A DNA stretch of 64,000 nucleotides, taken from Chersky-267 sp963744115. Its GTDB lineage: Bacteria; Chloroflexota; Limnocylindria; Limnocylindrales; CSP1-4. The stretch lies in the NCBI GenBank assembly GCA_963744115.1, contig CAVUSI010000003.1, positions 1,550,001 through 1,614,000 on the forward strand, read 5' to 3'. Below, piece after piece: positions 43,247 through 52,960 of the stretch; position 1 is the first letter of the stretch, and each line of letters opens with the position of its first letter. The notes beneath the pieces are model-generated. The model saw only the letters and a list, made by a program, of their open reading frames with translations, ran no database searches and was not told the origin of the DNA. A program made the position numbers and the translations under genes.

Positions 43247-45061
43247 ATGAGGAACGCCACCCCGTCGCGTCGTCCCGGGATGGGCGCTCTCCCCCACCGC
43301 GACGGCACGACCTTCCGGGTCTGGGCGCCGCACGCCTCGGCCGTCTTCGTCACCGGCACATTCGACGACTGGGCCCGCGACCGAACCCCGCTCGGCCGGG
43401 ACGGCGATGGTTCGAGCGGCACGTGGTCCGCCGACGTCCCTGGCGTCGCCCCGGGCGCCGAGTACCGTTTCACGATCCGCACCCGCGACGGCGACCTATC
43501 CCGGATGGATCCGTACGCCCGGCACGTCACGAGCTCCGTCGGCAACGGCATCGTCTACGACCCGGCCGGCTTCGACTGGGGAGACGACGAGTTCCGGATG
43601 CCGACCTGGGACGACCTGGTCATCTACGAGATGCACATCGGCACCTTCGCCGCGACCGCCGACCGGCGCGGCACATTCGACGCCGCGCGGCGTCGGCTCG
43701 ACTACCTCGAGCGGCTCGGCGTGTCCGCCGTCCAGGTCATGCCCCCGTTCGAGTTCGCCGGTGACATCTCCTGGGGCTACAACCCCGCCCATCTGTTCGC
43801 GATCGAGTCGGGCTACGGGGGACCGGATGCATTGAAACGGTTCGTCCGCGACGCTCATGCCCACGGGATCGCCGTGATCCTGGACGTCGTCTACAACCAC
43901 CTCGGGCCATCGGACCTGGACCTCTGGCGTTTCGACGGGTGGTTCGAGGACGAGGGTGGCGGGATCTACTTCTACAACGACGAGCGCGCCGTCACGCCAT
44001 GGGGGGCGACGCGACCGGACTACGGACGCGGCGAGGTCCGCACGTTCCTCCGCGACAGCGCGATGGGTTGGCTCGAGGAGTTCCGCTGTGACGGCCTCCG
44101 CTTCGATGCGACCGTCTATGTCCGGACCGTGGACGGCGACGCCACCGACCCTGCCTCGGAGCTGTCCGACGGGTGGTCCTTCCTCGCCTGGCTCAACGAC
44201 GAGGTCCGGACCCGGCAGCCGTGGAAGATCACGATCGCCGAAGACATGCGGGACGATCCGACCGTCGTCACCCCGACCGCTGAAGGCGGCGCCGGGTTCG
44301 TGGCCCAATGGGACGCCGGGTTCATCTACCGGGTCAGGCCGGCCCTGGTGGATCACGACGATCGTGCCCGGGATATCGACGACGTGGTGACCGCGATCGT
44401 CGGCGAAGGCCGCGGGCCGGCCCTGAGTCGGGTCATCTACACCGAGTCGCACGACGATGTCGCCAACGGCCAGACTCGCGTCCCGGAGGCGATCTCGCCG
44501 GGCGATGCCGATAACTGGTGGGCGAAGAAGCGCGCCGTTCTCGGGTCGGCGCTCGTCCTCACGTCACCGGGCATCCCGATGCTGTTCCAGGGTCAGGAGC
44601 TGCTGGAGGATCGCTGGTTCGAAGACACCGTCGCCCTGGACTGGGAGAAGGCGAGCACCAATCGTGGCATCCTCCGCCTCCACCGGGACCTCATCGCGCT
44701 GCGACGCGCTCGGGACGGCGCCACGCTCGGACTCCGGGGCTCCAACGTCACCATCCTCCGGGCAGACCCCCAGGACAAGGTCCTGGCCATGCACCGCTGG
44801 ATGGACGGCGGGCCCCACGACGACACGGTCGTCGTCGCCAACTTCGCCGATCGGACGGTCGACGACCTCCGGCTCGGATTCCCGGCCCCGGGCCGTTGGA
44901 ACGTGCGGTTCAACTCCGACGCCAGCACGTACGCCCACGAGTTCGGCAGTCACGACGCCCTGGACCTCGACGCCGACGGACCGCCGCTGGACGGCTGTCA
45001 GCAGAGCGGCCTCGTCGCGCTGGCGCCGTACAGCGTCGTGATCTTCTCCCGCGAGGATTGA
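43247..45061 (+). CDS. GH13 alpha-amylase family enzyme with CBM48 (branching-enzyme/trehalohydrolase-like)
   Basis: 604 residues. N-terminal CBM48/E-set (FRVWAPHASAVFVTGTFDDW, ~25), then the GH13 barrel: VILDVVYNHLG (~205), nucleophile Asp in CDGLRFDATVYV (~285), acid Glu in ITIAEDMR (~330) and IYTESHDDVANGQTR (~400). NPAHLFAIESGYGGP resembles branching enzymes and malto-oligosyltrehalose trehalohydrolase. At 604 residues it lacks the long branching-enzyme N-terminus. Cytoplasmic glucan metabolism is likely; the exact reaction is open. Confidence 0.87.
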   Translation: MRNATPSRRPGMGALPHRDGTTFRVWAPHASAVFVTGTFDDWARDRTPLGRDGDGSSGTWSADVPGVAPGAEYRFTIRTRDGDLSRMDPYARHVTSSVGNGIVYDPAGFDWGDDEFRMPTWDDLVIYEMHIGTFAATADRRGTFDAARRRLDYLERLGVSAVQVMPPFEFAGDISWGYNPAHLFAIESGYGGPDALKRFVRDAHAHGIAVILDVVYNHLGPSDLDLWRFDGWFEDEGGGIYFYNDERAVTPWGATRPDYGRGEVRTFLRDSAMGWLEEFRCDGLRFDATVYVRTVDGDATDPASELSDGWSFLAWLNDEVRTRQPWKITIAEDMRDDPTVVTPTAEGGAGFVAQWDAGFIYRVRPALVDHDDRARDIDDVVTAIVGEGRGPALSRVIYTESHDDVANGQTRVPEAISPGDADNWWAKKRAVLGSALVLTSPGIPMLFQGQELLEDRWFEDTVALDWEKASTNRGILRLHRDLIALRRARDGATLGLRGSNVTILRADPQDKVLAMHRWMDGGPHDDTVVVANFADRTVDDLRLGFPAPGRWNVRFNSDASTYAHEFGSHDALDLDADGPPLDGCQQSGLVALAPYSVVIFSRED

Positions 45062-45227
45062 CGGCTCGGCGAGTCGGGCGCAGGTACGCTGCCTGGTCGA
45101 CCGGGTCCCGCACCGGGTCGGCCATCGCGTACCCTACCCGCTCATGCCACCCGGCGATCGTCGCGCCCGAGCGGGTCGTGCGGGTCGCCGTGTGCCGCCG
45201 AGTCCCCTCAACGCTGGAGGTCGATCG

Positions 45228-45269
45228 ATGACACAGGATCGAGGATCGCTCCCGGGGTCCCACCCATGA
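45228..45269 (+). CDS. Possible 13-residue leader peptide
   Basis: MTQDRGSLPGSHP, with GGAGG at 45216-45220 before its ATG and its stop overlapping the next gene's ATG (ATGA). It may simply provide translational coupling. Alternatively a small indel separates the real start of the downstream gene. Confidence 0.3.
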   Translation: MTQDRGSLPGSHP

Positions 45270-45964
45270 GCATCGAGATGTTCACGGCGGTCCTGCTGAT
45301 CGCCGTGCCGATCGCCTTCAACCTGGCGTTCCTCGAGCTCGGGCGAGCGTTCGACTACCCGAACATCCTGCGCAAGGAACCCGACGAGATCCTGCGCCGC
45401 TTCGCCGCCGGGGGCACGGGCCTGCTCCTCCGTTGGCAGGCGCTGCTTCTCAGCGCCCTGCTGATGGTGCCGCTCACGGCGCTCCTCGCCGTCGCGCTGG
45501 CCGCCCCGCCGGCCCTGACGGCCCTGGCGATCGTGATCGGGGTCACGGCGGCGCTGGTCCAGACCCTCGGTCTCGTGCGCTGGCCGTTCGCGGTCCCCGA
45601 GCTCGCCCGCCGCTATCTCGCGGCTCCGGCCGGACCCGACGGCGACGCGACCCGCCGCACCGTCGAGGTGGTCTTCGCGACGCTCCACCGCCTGCTCGGG
45701 GTGGGGATCGGGGAGCACCTCGGCTATCTGTTCACCGGCCTCTGGACCTTGGTGGTCGGGGTCTCGATCCTGTCGACGGCCGCCCTGCCCGGCTGGCTCG
45801 GCGCGGCTGCCGTGCCGATCGGAATCGCGCTGCTCGTCGGGACGCTCGAGTTCGTCGGCCCGAATGAGCGGGACGGCTGGCCGCTGGCCGGGACGATCGT
45901 GCCGATCGCCTACATCGTCTGGTCGCTCTGGCTCGTCCTGCTGGGCGTGTTCTTCCTGCTCTGA
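45266..45964 (+). CDS. Multi-pass membrane protein of unknown function
   Basis: 232 residues with about six hydrophobic segments (AVLLIAVPIAFNLAFLELG, LLLSALLMVPLTALLAVALA, LTALAIVIGVTAALVQTLGL, TGLWTLVVGVSILSTAAL and others). The motif FDYPNILRKEPDEILRRF between helices 1 and 2, followed by RRTVEVVFATLHRLLGVGIGEHLGYL, resembles DUF4386-type integral proteins. No catalytic residues seen. Confidence 0.78.
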   Translation: MSIEMFTAVLLIAVPIAFNLAFLELGRAFDYPNILRKEPDEILRRFAAGGTGLLLRWQALLLSALLMVPLTALLAVALAAPPALTALAIVIGVTAALVQTLGLVRWPFAVPELARRYLAAPAGPDGDATRRTVEVVFATLHRLLGVGIGEHLGYLFTGLWTLVVGVSILSTAALPGWLGAAAVPIGIALLVGTLEFVGPNERDGWPLAGTIVPIAYIVWSLWLVLLGVFFLL

Positions 45965-46015
45965 TCCGCGAGCGCGTCGAGCGCCGCCCGGGGGCAACGC
46001 CCGACGCCAAAATGT

Positions 46016-46426
46016 CTACGCCTTGGCCGGTTCCATCCGCTCGACGAAGTCGGCGCGCCAGGCCGGCGGCTCGAACGGGTTGGCGAAGTACTCCGTCATC
46101 CGCGACACCTTGCCGCCTCGGAGCTCGCCGATCCCGACGTAGCTGACCGGGATGCCATCGCCGTAGTCGACGGTGCCCTCGACGACGAAGACATCCCCGC
46201 CACCGAGCATCCGCCTGTACGTGAACTTAGGGGTCGTCCCGGACATCTCGGGGTAGCTCTCGGCCATCCGCGCCGAGACCGCCTTCGTCAGGCGCTCCCC
46301 GGACTGCGGCCACTCCTCGACGAAGTCGTCGGTCCCGTACTCCTGGAGCAGCGCCCCTAGCCGACCGAAGTCGCCGGACCGGAGGACCTCCTCGAACCTG
46401 GCCGCCATTTCCTGCGTATCGCCCAT
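46016..46426 (-). CDS. SnoaL-like/NTF2-fold protein
   Basis: 136 residues: MAARFEEVLRSGDFGRLGAL at the start, then DFVEEWPQSGERLTKAV and GDVFVVEGTVDYGDGIPVSYV, ending RMTEYFANPFEPPAW. This is the cone-shaped polyketide-cyclase-like fold used by many small isomerases and ligand-binding proteins. GGAGGG precedes its ATG on the minus strand. Confidence 0.82.
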   Translation of the reverse strand: MGDTQEMAARFEEVLRSGDFGRLGALLQEYGTDDFVEEWPQSGERLTKAVSARMAESYPEMSGTTPKFTYRRMLGGGDVFVVEGTVDYGDGIPVSYVGIGELRGGKVSRMTEYFANPFEPPAWRADFVERMEPAKA

Positions 46427-46602
46427 CGGGTCATCCCTCCTGCGGTGCGTGGACGTCCAGAGTGGACCCGTTCAGCGGTCCCGACAAGGGCCTCGGTCGC
46501 GTCGTCTCTTTGCGAGTCCCCCGACGGAGAGTAGCCTTCGAGGGTCACCCCCCAAGGCGGAGCCTCACCCGGTCGATATCGCAGGAGGATCGACACCCAC
46601 CC

Positions 46603-47509
46603 GTGACGTACTCGATCGTCGCCCGTGATCCTGTCAGCGGGGAACTCGGCGTCGCCGTCCAGACCCGCTGGTTCAACGTGGGGAACGGCGTGCCATGGGC
46701 GGAGGCGGGCGTCGGAGCGGTCGCGACGCAGTCGTTCTCGGAACCGAGCTACGGCCCGCTCGGCCTGGCCCGGATGCGAGCTGGCGAGCCCGCGCCGGAG
46801 GCGCTGGACGCGTTGCTGGCCGCGGATGACGGTCGCGAGGTCCGGCAAGTCGGGATGATCGATGCGACCGGTCGGTCGGCGGCATTCACCGGCGCGCGGT
46901 GCGTGGCCGAGGCCGGTCACCTCGCTGCGCCCGACGTGTCGGTCCAGGCGAACATGATGGAACGTCCCACTGTCTGGCCCGCCATGGCCCACGCCTTCGG
47001 GTCGACCGAGGGCCCCCTGGCGGACCGGCTCCTGGCCGCGCTTCGCGCCGCGGAGGCCGAAGGCGGGGATATCCGCGGCCGCCAGTCCGCGGCCCTCCTG
47101 GTCGTTCCGGCGGCCGGGCCCGCATGGACGACGACGTACGACCTGCGGGTCGAGGACGATCGCGCACCGCTCGACGAGCTCGCCCGGCTCCTCCGCATCG
47201 CAAGGGCGTACGAGGCGTTCGACCGGACCGAGGAACCGGTCAGGCGAGGCGACCTTGCCACCGCGTCGGCGATTCATGGAGGAGGCGCACGAGCTCGCAC
47301 CCGACGACGACCAGATCACGCTCTGGACGGCGATCCTCCTCGCCGGCGCAGGCCGGATCGCGGAAGCGCGCGGACTCTTCGCCGAGGCCCGCCGGGCGGA
47401 GCCGCGCGCGGCGGAGCACATCCGACGGTTCGTCGCCGCGGGCCACCTGCCCCCGCAGGCGGCCGCCGCGGTCGAGGAGCTCGAGGCCGATCCGGATGGG
47501 ACGGGCTGA
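46603..47509 (+). CDS. DUF1028 (Ntn-hydrolase-like) protein, interrupted by a +1 frameshift
   Basis: GTG 46603 with AGGAGG at 46583-46588. Begins VTYSIVARDPVSGELGVAVQ, the DUF1028 signature, with VGAVATQSFSEPSYGP (~42) and DDGREVRQVGMID. After ~220 codons the frame changes near 47266-47273; the next frame continues FMEEAHELAPDDDQITLWTA and AGRIAEARGLFAEA, a TPR-like tail known for the family. Removing one G gives TASAFMEEAH. Enzymatic role of DUF1028 is not established. Confidence 0.83.
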
Positions 47510-47536
47510 GCCGGCTCGGATCTCGGAGCCTCCCGA

Positions 47537-48154
47537 TCAAGTCGTGGGCATCGGTTCGGCAGCGAGCCAACGGCCGCCGTCACCCGGGCGGAGCAGCCGG
47601 TGCCGACCCGTCGCGAGGTCCCACTCGTTCCGGGTGAACCGCAGCTGGTCGTCCCCGGTCATGATCAGGACGTAGGCCGGGCTCCCATGACCGGCGAGAT
47701 GCCCGTGGTCGTGGAGATCGTCGGGCGGCAGCAGGGTCGTCACGTCCGACGGCTCGAGGGCGACCGTCTCGGCGACGACCGGGTGAGCCATCGCGTGTTC
47801 CCCCACGACCCGATATCGACGGTGCGTCTCCAAGCCCACGACGGGGCTGATGACGACCCACGTCCCATGGTCGTGGACGGCGCCCATCTGGCCTTCACGG
47901 CGGTGGACGAGCATCAGCCGGGGCCCGCGAGCCGGGGCATGGATCGGCAACGCCCCGCTCGTGTCGCCGAGGCGGGCGATCCAGGGGGCGAGGTAGTCGA
48001 GATCCGAAGCGAGGCCGAGCAAGGCCGATCCGATCGTCTCGAGGTCAGGAACCGCGTCAGTGACCGGACCGGCGATCCGCTCGAACAGCGTCCGAACCGG
48101 GGCATCGAGCATCCTCGGCGCCGGCGATCCGGCCTCGTGCCCCTCCTCGGTCAT
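47537..48154 (-). CDS. Cysteine dioxygenase-like cupin
   Basis: 205 residues from ATG 48154 (the start overlaps the neighbour's stop). Metal ligands of a double-stranded beta-helix: VHDHGTWVVISPVVGLETH (~100) and DLHDHGHLAGHGSPAYVLIM (~150). Matches predicted thiol dioxygenases of the COG5553 type. Convergent with the DUF1028 gene. Substrate unknown. Confidence 0.82.
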   Translation of the reverse strand: MTEEGHEAGSPAPRMLDAPVRTLFERIAGPVTDAVPDLETIGSALLGLASDLDYLAPWIARLGDTSGALPIHAPARGPRLMLVHRREGQMGAVHDHGTWVVISPVVGLETHRRYRVVGEHAMAHPVVAETVALEPSDVTTLLPPDDLHDHGHLAGHGSPAYVLIMTGDDQLRFTRNEWDLATGRHRLLRPGDGGRWLAAEPMPTT

Positions 48155-48957
48155 CGTCCCCTGCCCTTCGGCGGCGCTGCCTCGTCGGGTGCCTCCGACG
48201 GGTTCGCGACCCATCGGTCGAGCGCGTCGAGGTCGAGCGGGATCGGCCGGCCGCGATCGTCGACGAGGCGCCACCGAACGCCGAGACGATCGTCGCGGCC
48301 CTCGGCCAGCAGGCGCGCGAGCCTCGCCGGCGAGGCCGCCCGATCGAGCCCTTCGATGGCCGTCCGGACCGCGTGGGCGGCCGTCGTCGCCACGTTCCCT
48401 ACGACGTCGCGACGGACGATCCCCTGCGGATCGCGGGCGCCGTCGGCGACAAGCGTCTTGATCAGCCCCCGGGCGCGTCGTCGATCGGCGGGCTCGAGAT
48501 CCGTCAACCAGCGCGGCTCCACGGGCTCGGCGGCCTCGACCGTCTGTCGGACCGACTCGACCGGCGCCGGAGCACGTTCGACGGTGGGCGCGGCAACGGC
48601 TCGCGCGTGCCTCGGCGAAGGGGTCGGCCGGACGGCCGGCTGGGAGGGCGACGGCGCCGCCGGCTCAGCCCCGGACGCTTGGTCGCCCGGCTGCCCCTGC
48701 CGCGACGCGACGACCCGAGCCTCCAGGGGCGAGGCGACTGCAGCCGCACCACGCGCGGCCTCGATCGCATCCTTCGCGGCGGTCAGGCTGCCGAACGGAC
48801 CGCGGACCAGGGGCAGTCCCAGGTCGTCCGTCTGCTCGGCATCGACCACGACCCACGTCCCCGACTGCGGTTCGATCGTGAACCGCTCGTCCCTGGTCTG
48901 CCAGCGTCCGCCGCCGAGTCGCTTGAGGGGCGCCGATCCGGCCGGAGCGGCGCTCAT
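48151..48957 (-). CDS. Hypothetical protein with N-terminal lookup-type fold and Pro/Ala linker
   Basis: 268 residues from ATG 48957, which overlaps the DUF2461 stop (ATGA). Residues 1-60 (RWQTRDERFTIEPQSGTWVVV, GPFGSLTAAKDAIEAAR) look like a small beta-alpha domain. Residues ~75-125 are Pro/Ala/Ser-rich, and the rest is helical (DRRRARGLIKTLVADGARD) and ends with RWRLVDDRGRPIPLDLDAL. No family recognised. It lies in a coupled three-gene run with DUF2461 and the cupin. Confidence 0.72.
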   Translation of the reverse strand: MSAAPAGSAPLKRLGGGRWQTRDERFTIEPQSGTWVVVDAEQTDDLGLPLVRGPFGSLTAAKDAIEAARGAAAVASPLEARVVASRQGQPGDQASGAEPAAPSPSQPAVRPTPSPRHARAVAAPTVERAPAPVESVRQTVEAAEPVEPRWLTDLEPADRRRARGLIKTLVADGARDPQGIVRRDVVGNVATTAAHAVRTAIEGLDRAASPARLARLLAEGRDDRLGVRWRLVDDRGRPIPLDLDALDRWVANPSEAPDEAAPPKGRGR

Positions 48958-49667
48958 CTCAGCGTGGCGAGGAAACGGAACACCGGGATCGCCGTCGCGT
49001 AGCCCTCGACCAGGAGGTCCGGCAGGTCCGGAGAGCAGACGTCCGCGTCGGACAGGCGCCGGCCGAAGACGACGTCCTTCCAGCGGAACATGTCGGCCAT
49101 CGGATGGTCGGCCGGCCAGCCGGGAGGGACCCGCTTGAGCGACTCGTGCGTTCGGACCCCGCCGAACCAGGCGACGAATGCCGGATCCTCGATCGCCGAT
49201 GTGACCCGCTCGGGTGTCTCCACGATCGCGCTCCGGAGGGCGTCGAGACGCGGCTTCTCGGCCATCCACATCCCGCCGCCGGCGTACATCTCGCCCGGCT
49301 GGAAGTTGAAGTAGCCGCCATTCCCGTGCGCGCCGGCGTCGACGGTCGCCGCACCCGAACCGTCCGCCTCGATCCACGGGAAGCTCGCCCCCAGGTGGGT
49401 CTTGTACGGCGACTTGTCCTTGCTGAACCGGACGTCCCGATAGATGCGGAACGGTGAGCGCTTCGAGTCGGCCAGAAGCGGGATCCGGTGGGCGGCGAAC
49501 CGGTCGGCCAGCGCCAGGCAGAGCGCCTCGAGCGGCTCCTTCAGCAGGCGCTCGTAGTCGCCCTTGCGTGGCTGGAACCAGGTCCGGTCGTTGTTCTGGG
49601 CGAGATCCGCCAGGAACTGGATACCTTCGGTCGTGAAGCCGGTGAACGGCGGTGCGCTGACAACCAT
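48954..49667 (-). CDS. DUF2461 family protein (TIGR02453)
   Basis: 237 residues, full length. FTGFTTEGIQFLADLAQNND, WFQPRKGDYERLLKEPLEAL (~32), RIYRDVRFSKDKSPYKTHLG (~78), GGYFNFQPGEMYAGGGMW (~115) and a terminal FRFLATL are the family hallmarks. Function unknown. GGAGGG at good spacing precedes ATG 49667. Confidence 0.93.
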   Translation of the reverse strand: MVVSAPPFTGFTTEGIQFLADLAQNNDRTWFQPRKGDYERLLKEPLEALCLALADRFAAHRIPLLADSKRSPFRIYRDVRFSKDKSPYKTHLGASFPWIEADGSGAATVDAGAHGNGGYFNFQPGEMYAGGGMWMAEKPRLDALRSAIVETPERVTSAIEDPAFVAWFGGVRTHESLKRVPPGWPADHPMADMFRWKDVVFGRRLSDADVCSPDLPDLLVEGYATAIPVFRFLATLR

Positions 49668-49681
49668 CGGATCCCTCCGGA

Positions 49682-51658
49682 CTACTCCCAGGTGACCGCG
49701 GCGAGGCTGACCGGTTCGGCGACCCCCTTGACCGGCGTTCGTCGCGCGTCCGAGGTCCGCACGTCGCCGGCCTCGGCCAGCGTCTCGGCGGTGGCCAGGA
49801 TCTCCCCACCGCGCGCCAGCGACGCGACCCGGGCGGCGACGTGGACGCCCTTCCCGCTGTAATCGGTCCCGCGGCGGCTGGCCTCGGCCGTGTGGAGGCC
49901 GATCCGAACGGACAGCGCGAACCCGCCCGTCATCCGTTGGTCCAGCAGGGCCCGCTCGATCGAGACGGCGCAGTCGATCCCGGCCCGCGCGGACTCGAAT
50001 GCCGCGAAGAACCCGTCCCCGGTCGAGTTGACGATCTCCCCTCCCCCGCTCCCGACGAGACCGCGCAGCACGTCGTCGTGCCATCGGAGCAGCCGCTCCC
50101 AGGCCTGGTCCCCGAGCGCCTCGGCGAGGTTGGTCGACCCGACGATGTCGGTGAACATGAAGGTCTTGCGGGTCGACACCGGGCCGCTCCGGCGGTCCTC
50201 GACGTCGCGCTGCTCCCGCTCGGCTCGCTCGATGTCGATCCGCGCTCCGAGACGCCGGAAGTCGTCCAGAGCGGCCTGGAGCTCGAGATCCGCATCGTCG
50301 TCGTGATGAACGGTCCGGAGCGCATCGGCGAGGAGCGCCCGAGCGCGCGACACCTCGTATGGGGCCCCGACCTCACGCCAACCCTTGATCGCGGCGCGCA
50401 GCTCGCGGATCGCCCCGGGAGCATCGTCCTCGCCGAGCAGGACGCGCCCGAGCGCGACCAGGCGGCCCGCCTCGAGCGCCGGGGAGGGATACCCCGAGAC
50501 GATCTCACTGAGCTCGTCGACGGCGATCCGCGCCCGCCCCTTCTCCCCAGCCGCGATCAGGATCTCGACCTGGGCTGGGAGCAGGCGAGCGCGCGCCCAT
50601 CGATCCCACGTCTCGTCCGCGACCGCGGCATCGATCGCCGCGACCGCAGCCGTGACCTTGCCCTCGGCCAGGCGGACCAGGGCGAGGGCTGGCTGCGGGG
50701 TGCGGCCGCGAGCGTGCGCCTCGCGGAGCGCCGCCTCCGCCCCGGCGAAGTCGCCGCGGAGTCGGCGGATGTCGCCGATCGCATAAAAGCCGTCGGCCTG
50801 CGGCGGCGTGGCGTTGAATGCACCAAGCTCGACCGTGGCCCGTTCGAGCTCATGCTCGGCCCGCTCCCAGGCCCCGCCGATCGCCGCGACCTCGGCCCGA
50901 TGGACCCGACAGACACCCGGGAAGCCGGACAGGGATTGCCGGTCGCAGTACTTCTCGGTCGCCTCGATCCACTCGCTGGCCCGACGATAGTCGGTCAGAT
51001 CGCGGCACGCTCCGATCATCCGGCAGGCGGTGACCCCGGTCGTGAACGGGGACAGCTCACCGTTGACCGCGGCGATCGACGCCTCCTCCATCAGCTCGAC
51101 GCCGTCCGCCGTCGCACCTGTTGCGATCTTGAGCGCGCCGAGGTTGGACAACGCGTAGGCATGCAGGTCCACGTCCGCCGCACGGTCGCCGATCTCGACC
51201 GCACGTTCTGCTTCGCGGACGGCGACATCGAGGTCGCCGGCCGCCCCCGCTGCCTCGCTTCGCACGAGAGCCAGGTACCCGTGGGCGTAGGTCTCACCGT
51301 CGCCCGGACCGATGATCTTCTCTGCCCGGCGGGTCCACGCCGAGGCGATGGAGCGCTTGCCCGCATAGCCGTAGTTCCGCGCGATGTCGAGCGCGAGATA
51401 GGCGGCCCGGACCTGGTCGCCTGCGGTCTCATAGGCCTTGAACGCCCGCTCCTTGACGCTCAGCACGAGATCCGCCTGCGCGGTGAAGAAGGCGGCCAGC
51501 GCCAGGGACTCGAGATCGGCGGCGGCCAGCAGGCCGTCACCGTCGGCGCGCGTCAGCTGCTCGAAGGCCTGCGACCAGTCGTGGCGGGCGATCGCCTCCC
51601 GGCCGGCCTGGACGGGATCCGGCGTCGCCTCGAGGACCGGTGGCTGGGTCTCGCTCAT
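49682..51658 (-). CDS. TPR-repeat protein with C-terminal class III adenylate/guanylate cyclase domain
   Basis: 658 residues. About 460 residues of TPR-like helical repeats (AREAIARHDWSQAFEQL, DLDVAVREAERAVEIGDRAA, FAGAEAALREAHARG) precede the cyclase domain (~475-655). FMFTDIVGSTNLAEALGD carries the first metal Asp, VNSTGDGFFAAF the second Asp region, and SVRIGLHTAEASRRG, GKGVHVAARVASLARGGEIL complete it. The Lys usually found before GDG is replaced (NST), so the substrate may differ. No sensor or membrane part. Start at ATG 51658; an in-frame GTG lies 15 nt upstream. Confidence 0.88.
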   Translation of the reverse strand: MSETQPPVLEATPDPVQAGREAIARHDWSQAFEQLTRADGDGLLAAADLESLALAAFFTAQADLVLSVKERAFKAYETAGDQVRAAYLALDIARNYGYAGKRSIASAWTRRAEKIIGPGDGETYAHGYLALVRSEAAGAAGDLDVAVREAERAVEIGDRAADVDLHAYALSNLGALKIATGATADGVELMEEASIAAVNGELSPFTTGVTACRMIGACRDLTDYRRASEWIEATEKYCDRQSLSGFPGVCRVHRAEVAAIGGAWERAEHELERATVELGAFNATPPQADGFYAIGDIRRLRGDFAGAEAALREAHARGRTPQPALALVRLAEGKVTAAVAAIDAAVADETWDRWARARLLPAQVEILIAAGEKGRARIAVDELSEIVSGYPSPALEAGRLVALGRVLLGEDDAPGAIRELRAAIKGWREVGAPYEVSRARALLADALRTVHHDDDADLELQAALDDFRRLGARIDIERAEREQRDVEDRRSGPVSTRKTFMFTDIVGSTNLAEALGDQAWERLLRWHDDVLRGLVGSGGGEIVNSTGDGFFAAFESARAGIDCAVSIERALLDQRMTGGFALSVRIGLHTAEASRRGTDYSGKGVHVAARVASLARGGEILATAETLAEAGDVRTSDARRTPVKGVAEPVSLAAVTWE

Positions 51659-51713
51659 CCGGGGATTGTGCACCAGCGCCCCAGCCGGGTCATGGATCGT
51701 CGTCCGACCGCGC

Positions 51714-52124
51714 CTACGTCTTCACCTTCGCGTCGATCTCGGCCATCCGCTCGTGAACGAGTGCGGTCACCAGCGAGTCCGGCAAGGGCCGATCGGGGGT
51801 GAACCGGATCGTGCCCTTCGACGTGTCGAAGGAGGCGAGCTCATCGCGGTGGGCGACGATCAGGGCGGGGCTCATGACGAACAGGGAGCAGTGGTTCTTA
51901 CGGGCGTGGTAGGCGACCAGTGCACGGCCTCGATACCTGAATGCCGGAGCCCCGTAGCTGAACGTATCGACCGCCGCCGGGGCGGCCGCCTGGATCGTCC
52001 GACGGAGTCCGTCGATCGCTTCGCGCTCCGCGGGCGCGAGCCCGGCCACATAGGCGTCCACATCCGCCGCGGATCTGGGTTCGGAGCCTCGTTGCGCACT
52101 CATCCGCGGGTCGCGATCCGTCAT
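51714..52124 (-). CDS. DUF1801/YdhG-like protein (iron-chaperone-like fold)
   Basis: 136 residues: VDAYVAGLAPAEREAIDGLR, YGAPAFRYRGRALVAYHARK and NHCSLFVMSPALI, ending SLVTALVHERMAEIDAKVK. This is the DUF1801 pattern (YdhG in Bacillus has been called an intracellular iron chaperone). Its start overlaps the stop of the upstream alpha/beta-hydrolase gene by 4 nt. Confidence 0.87.
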   Translation of the reverse strand: MTDRDPRMSAQRGSEPRSAADVDAYVAGLAPAEREAIDGLRRTIQAAAPAAVDTFSYGAPAFRYRGRALVAYHARKNHCSLFVMSPALIVAHRDELASFDTSKGTIRFTPDRPLPDSLVTALVHERMAEIDAKVKT

Positions 52125-52831
52125 CCCGGCGCGATCGTGTCCCGGGCGAGCCGGTCGAGCACCCGGGCGAGCTCGGTCGGGCGGGTCAGGAACGGCGAAT
52201 GGCCGCCATCGAGCTCGATCGCCTCAGTGCCGAGGCGATCCCGGGCGGCGGTCCGGACCCAGGCGGGATCGATCGCGTGGTCGTCGCGACACACGATCGA
52301 GCTGCTCTCGACAGCCGGCCACGCTTCGAGCGGCGTCGCCTCGCTCATCACCCGATAGCACTGGGGGCGCAGCCGGGCCGTCGCCCATCGTGCGTCCGCG
52401 GCCGAAGCGTCACTGAAGAAGATCTCGGTCGCCGTGTTCGGGCCGATCATCCAGACGTCGTCGCCGAGGTCCGTCCACTCGGCTGTCGCGGGCGGGATCC
52501 TGCCGTCGATCGGCTCGGCCTGCCGCTGGTCGTTGACGCTCTTCCCCGGCGAGGGGAGGAAGGCCGCCAGGAAGACGAGGCGTCGGACCGGTCGGCGGGC
52601 CGCGACGAGCGGGATGACGAGGCCGGCCATCGAGTGCCCGACGAGCAGGGGCTCGCTGTCCGGATCGAGGGCCGCGTCGACGGCGGCGGCATAGTCCGCC
52701 GCGCCGAGGGTAGGATCGGAGATCGGCAGGTCCATCGTCGTCACCCGATGCCCGAGGCGCTCGAGCTCCGGCCGCAGCCGCTCCCAGCACCAGGCCCCGT
52801 GATACGAGCCGTGGACGAGCGCGATGTCCAT
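52121..52831 (-). CDS. Alpha/beta hydrolase (MES/salicylate esterase-like)
   Basis: 236 residues from ATG 52831, preceded by GGGGAGG. ALVHGSYHGAWCWERLRPEL (oxyanion, ~5), nucleophile Ser in LLVGHSMAGLVIPLV (~72), RRLVFLAAFLPSPGKSV and catalytic His in LDGGHSPFLTRPTELA (~212). Resembles plant methyl-esterase-type hydrolases and EstC. Coupled with the DUF1801 gene. Confidence 0.88.
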   Translation of the reverse strand: MDIALVHGSYHGAWCWERLRPELERLGHRVTTMDLPISDPTLGAADYAAAVDAALDPDSEPLLVGHSMAGLVIPLVAARRPVRRLVFLAAFLPSPGKSVNDQRQAEPIDGRIPPATAEWTDLGDDVWMIGPNTATEIFFSDASAADARWATARLRPQCYRVMSEATPLEAWPAVESSSIVCRDDHAIDPAWVRTAARDRLGTEAIELDGGHSPFLTRPTELARVLDRLARDTIAPG

Positions 52832-52960
52832 CTCCGCCTCCCCTGCTCCGATGCGACCTCGAGGACGAGCACGCGCCGCCGCTCGAGCGGCTTGCGCCAC
52901 ATCGTGCACCGCCGTTCCTCCGGCGGCAACCGAGCCCACCGACCTCTAAGATGGCCGACC

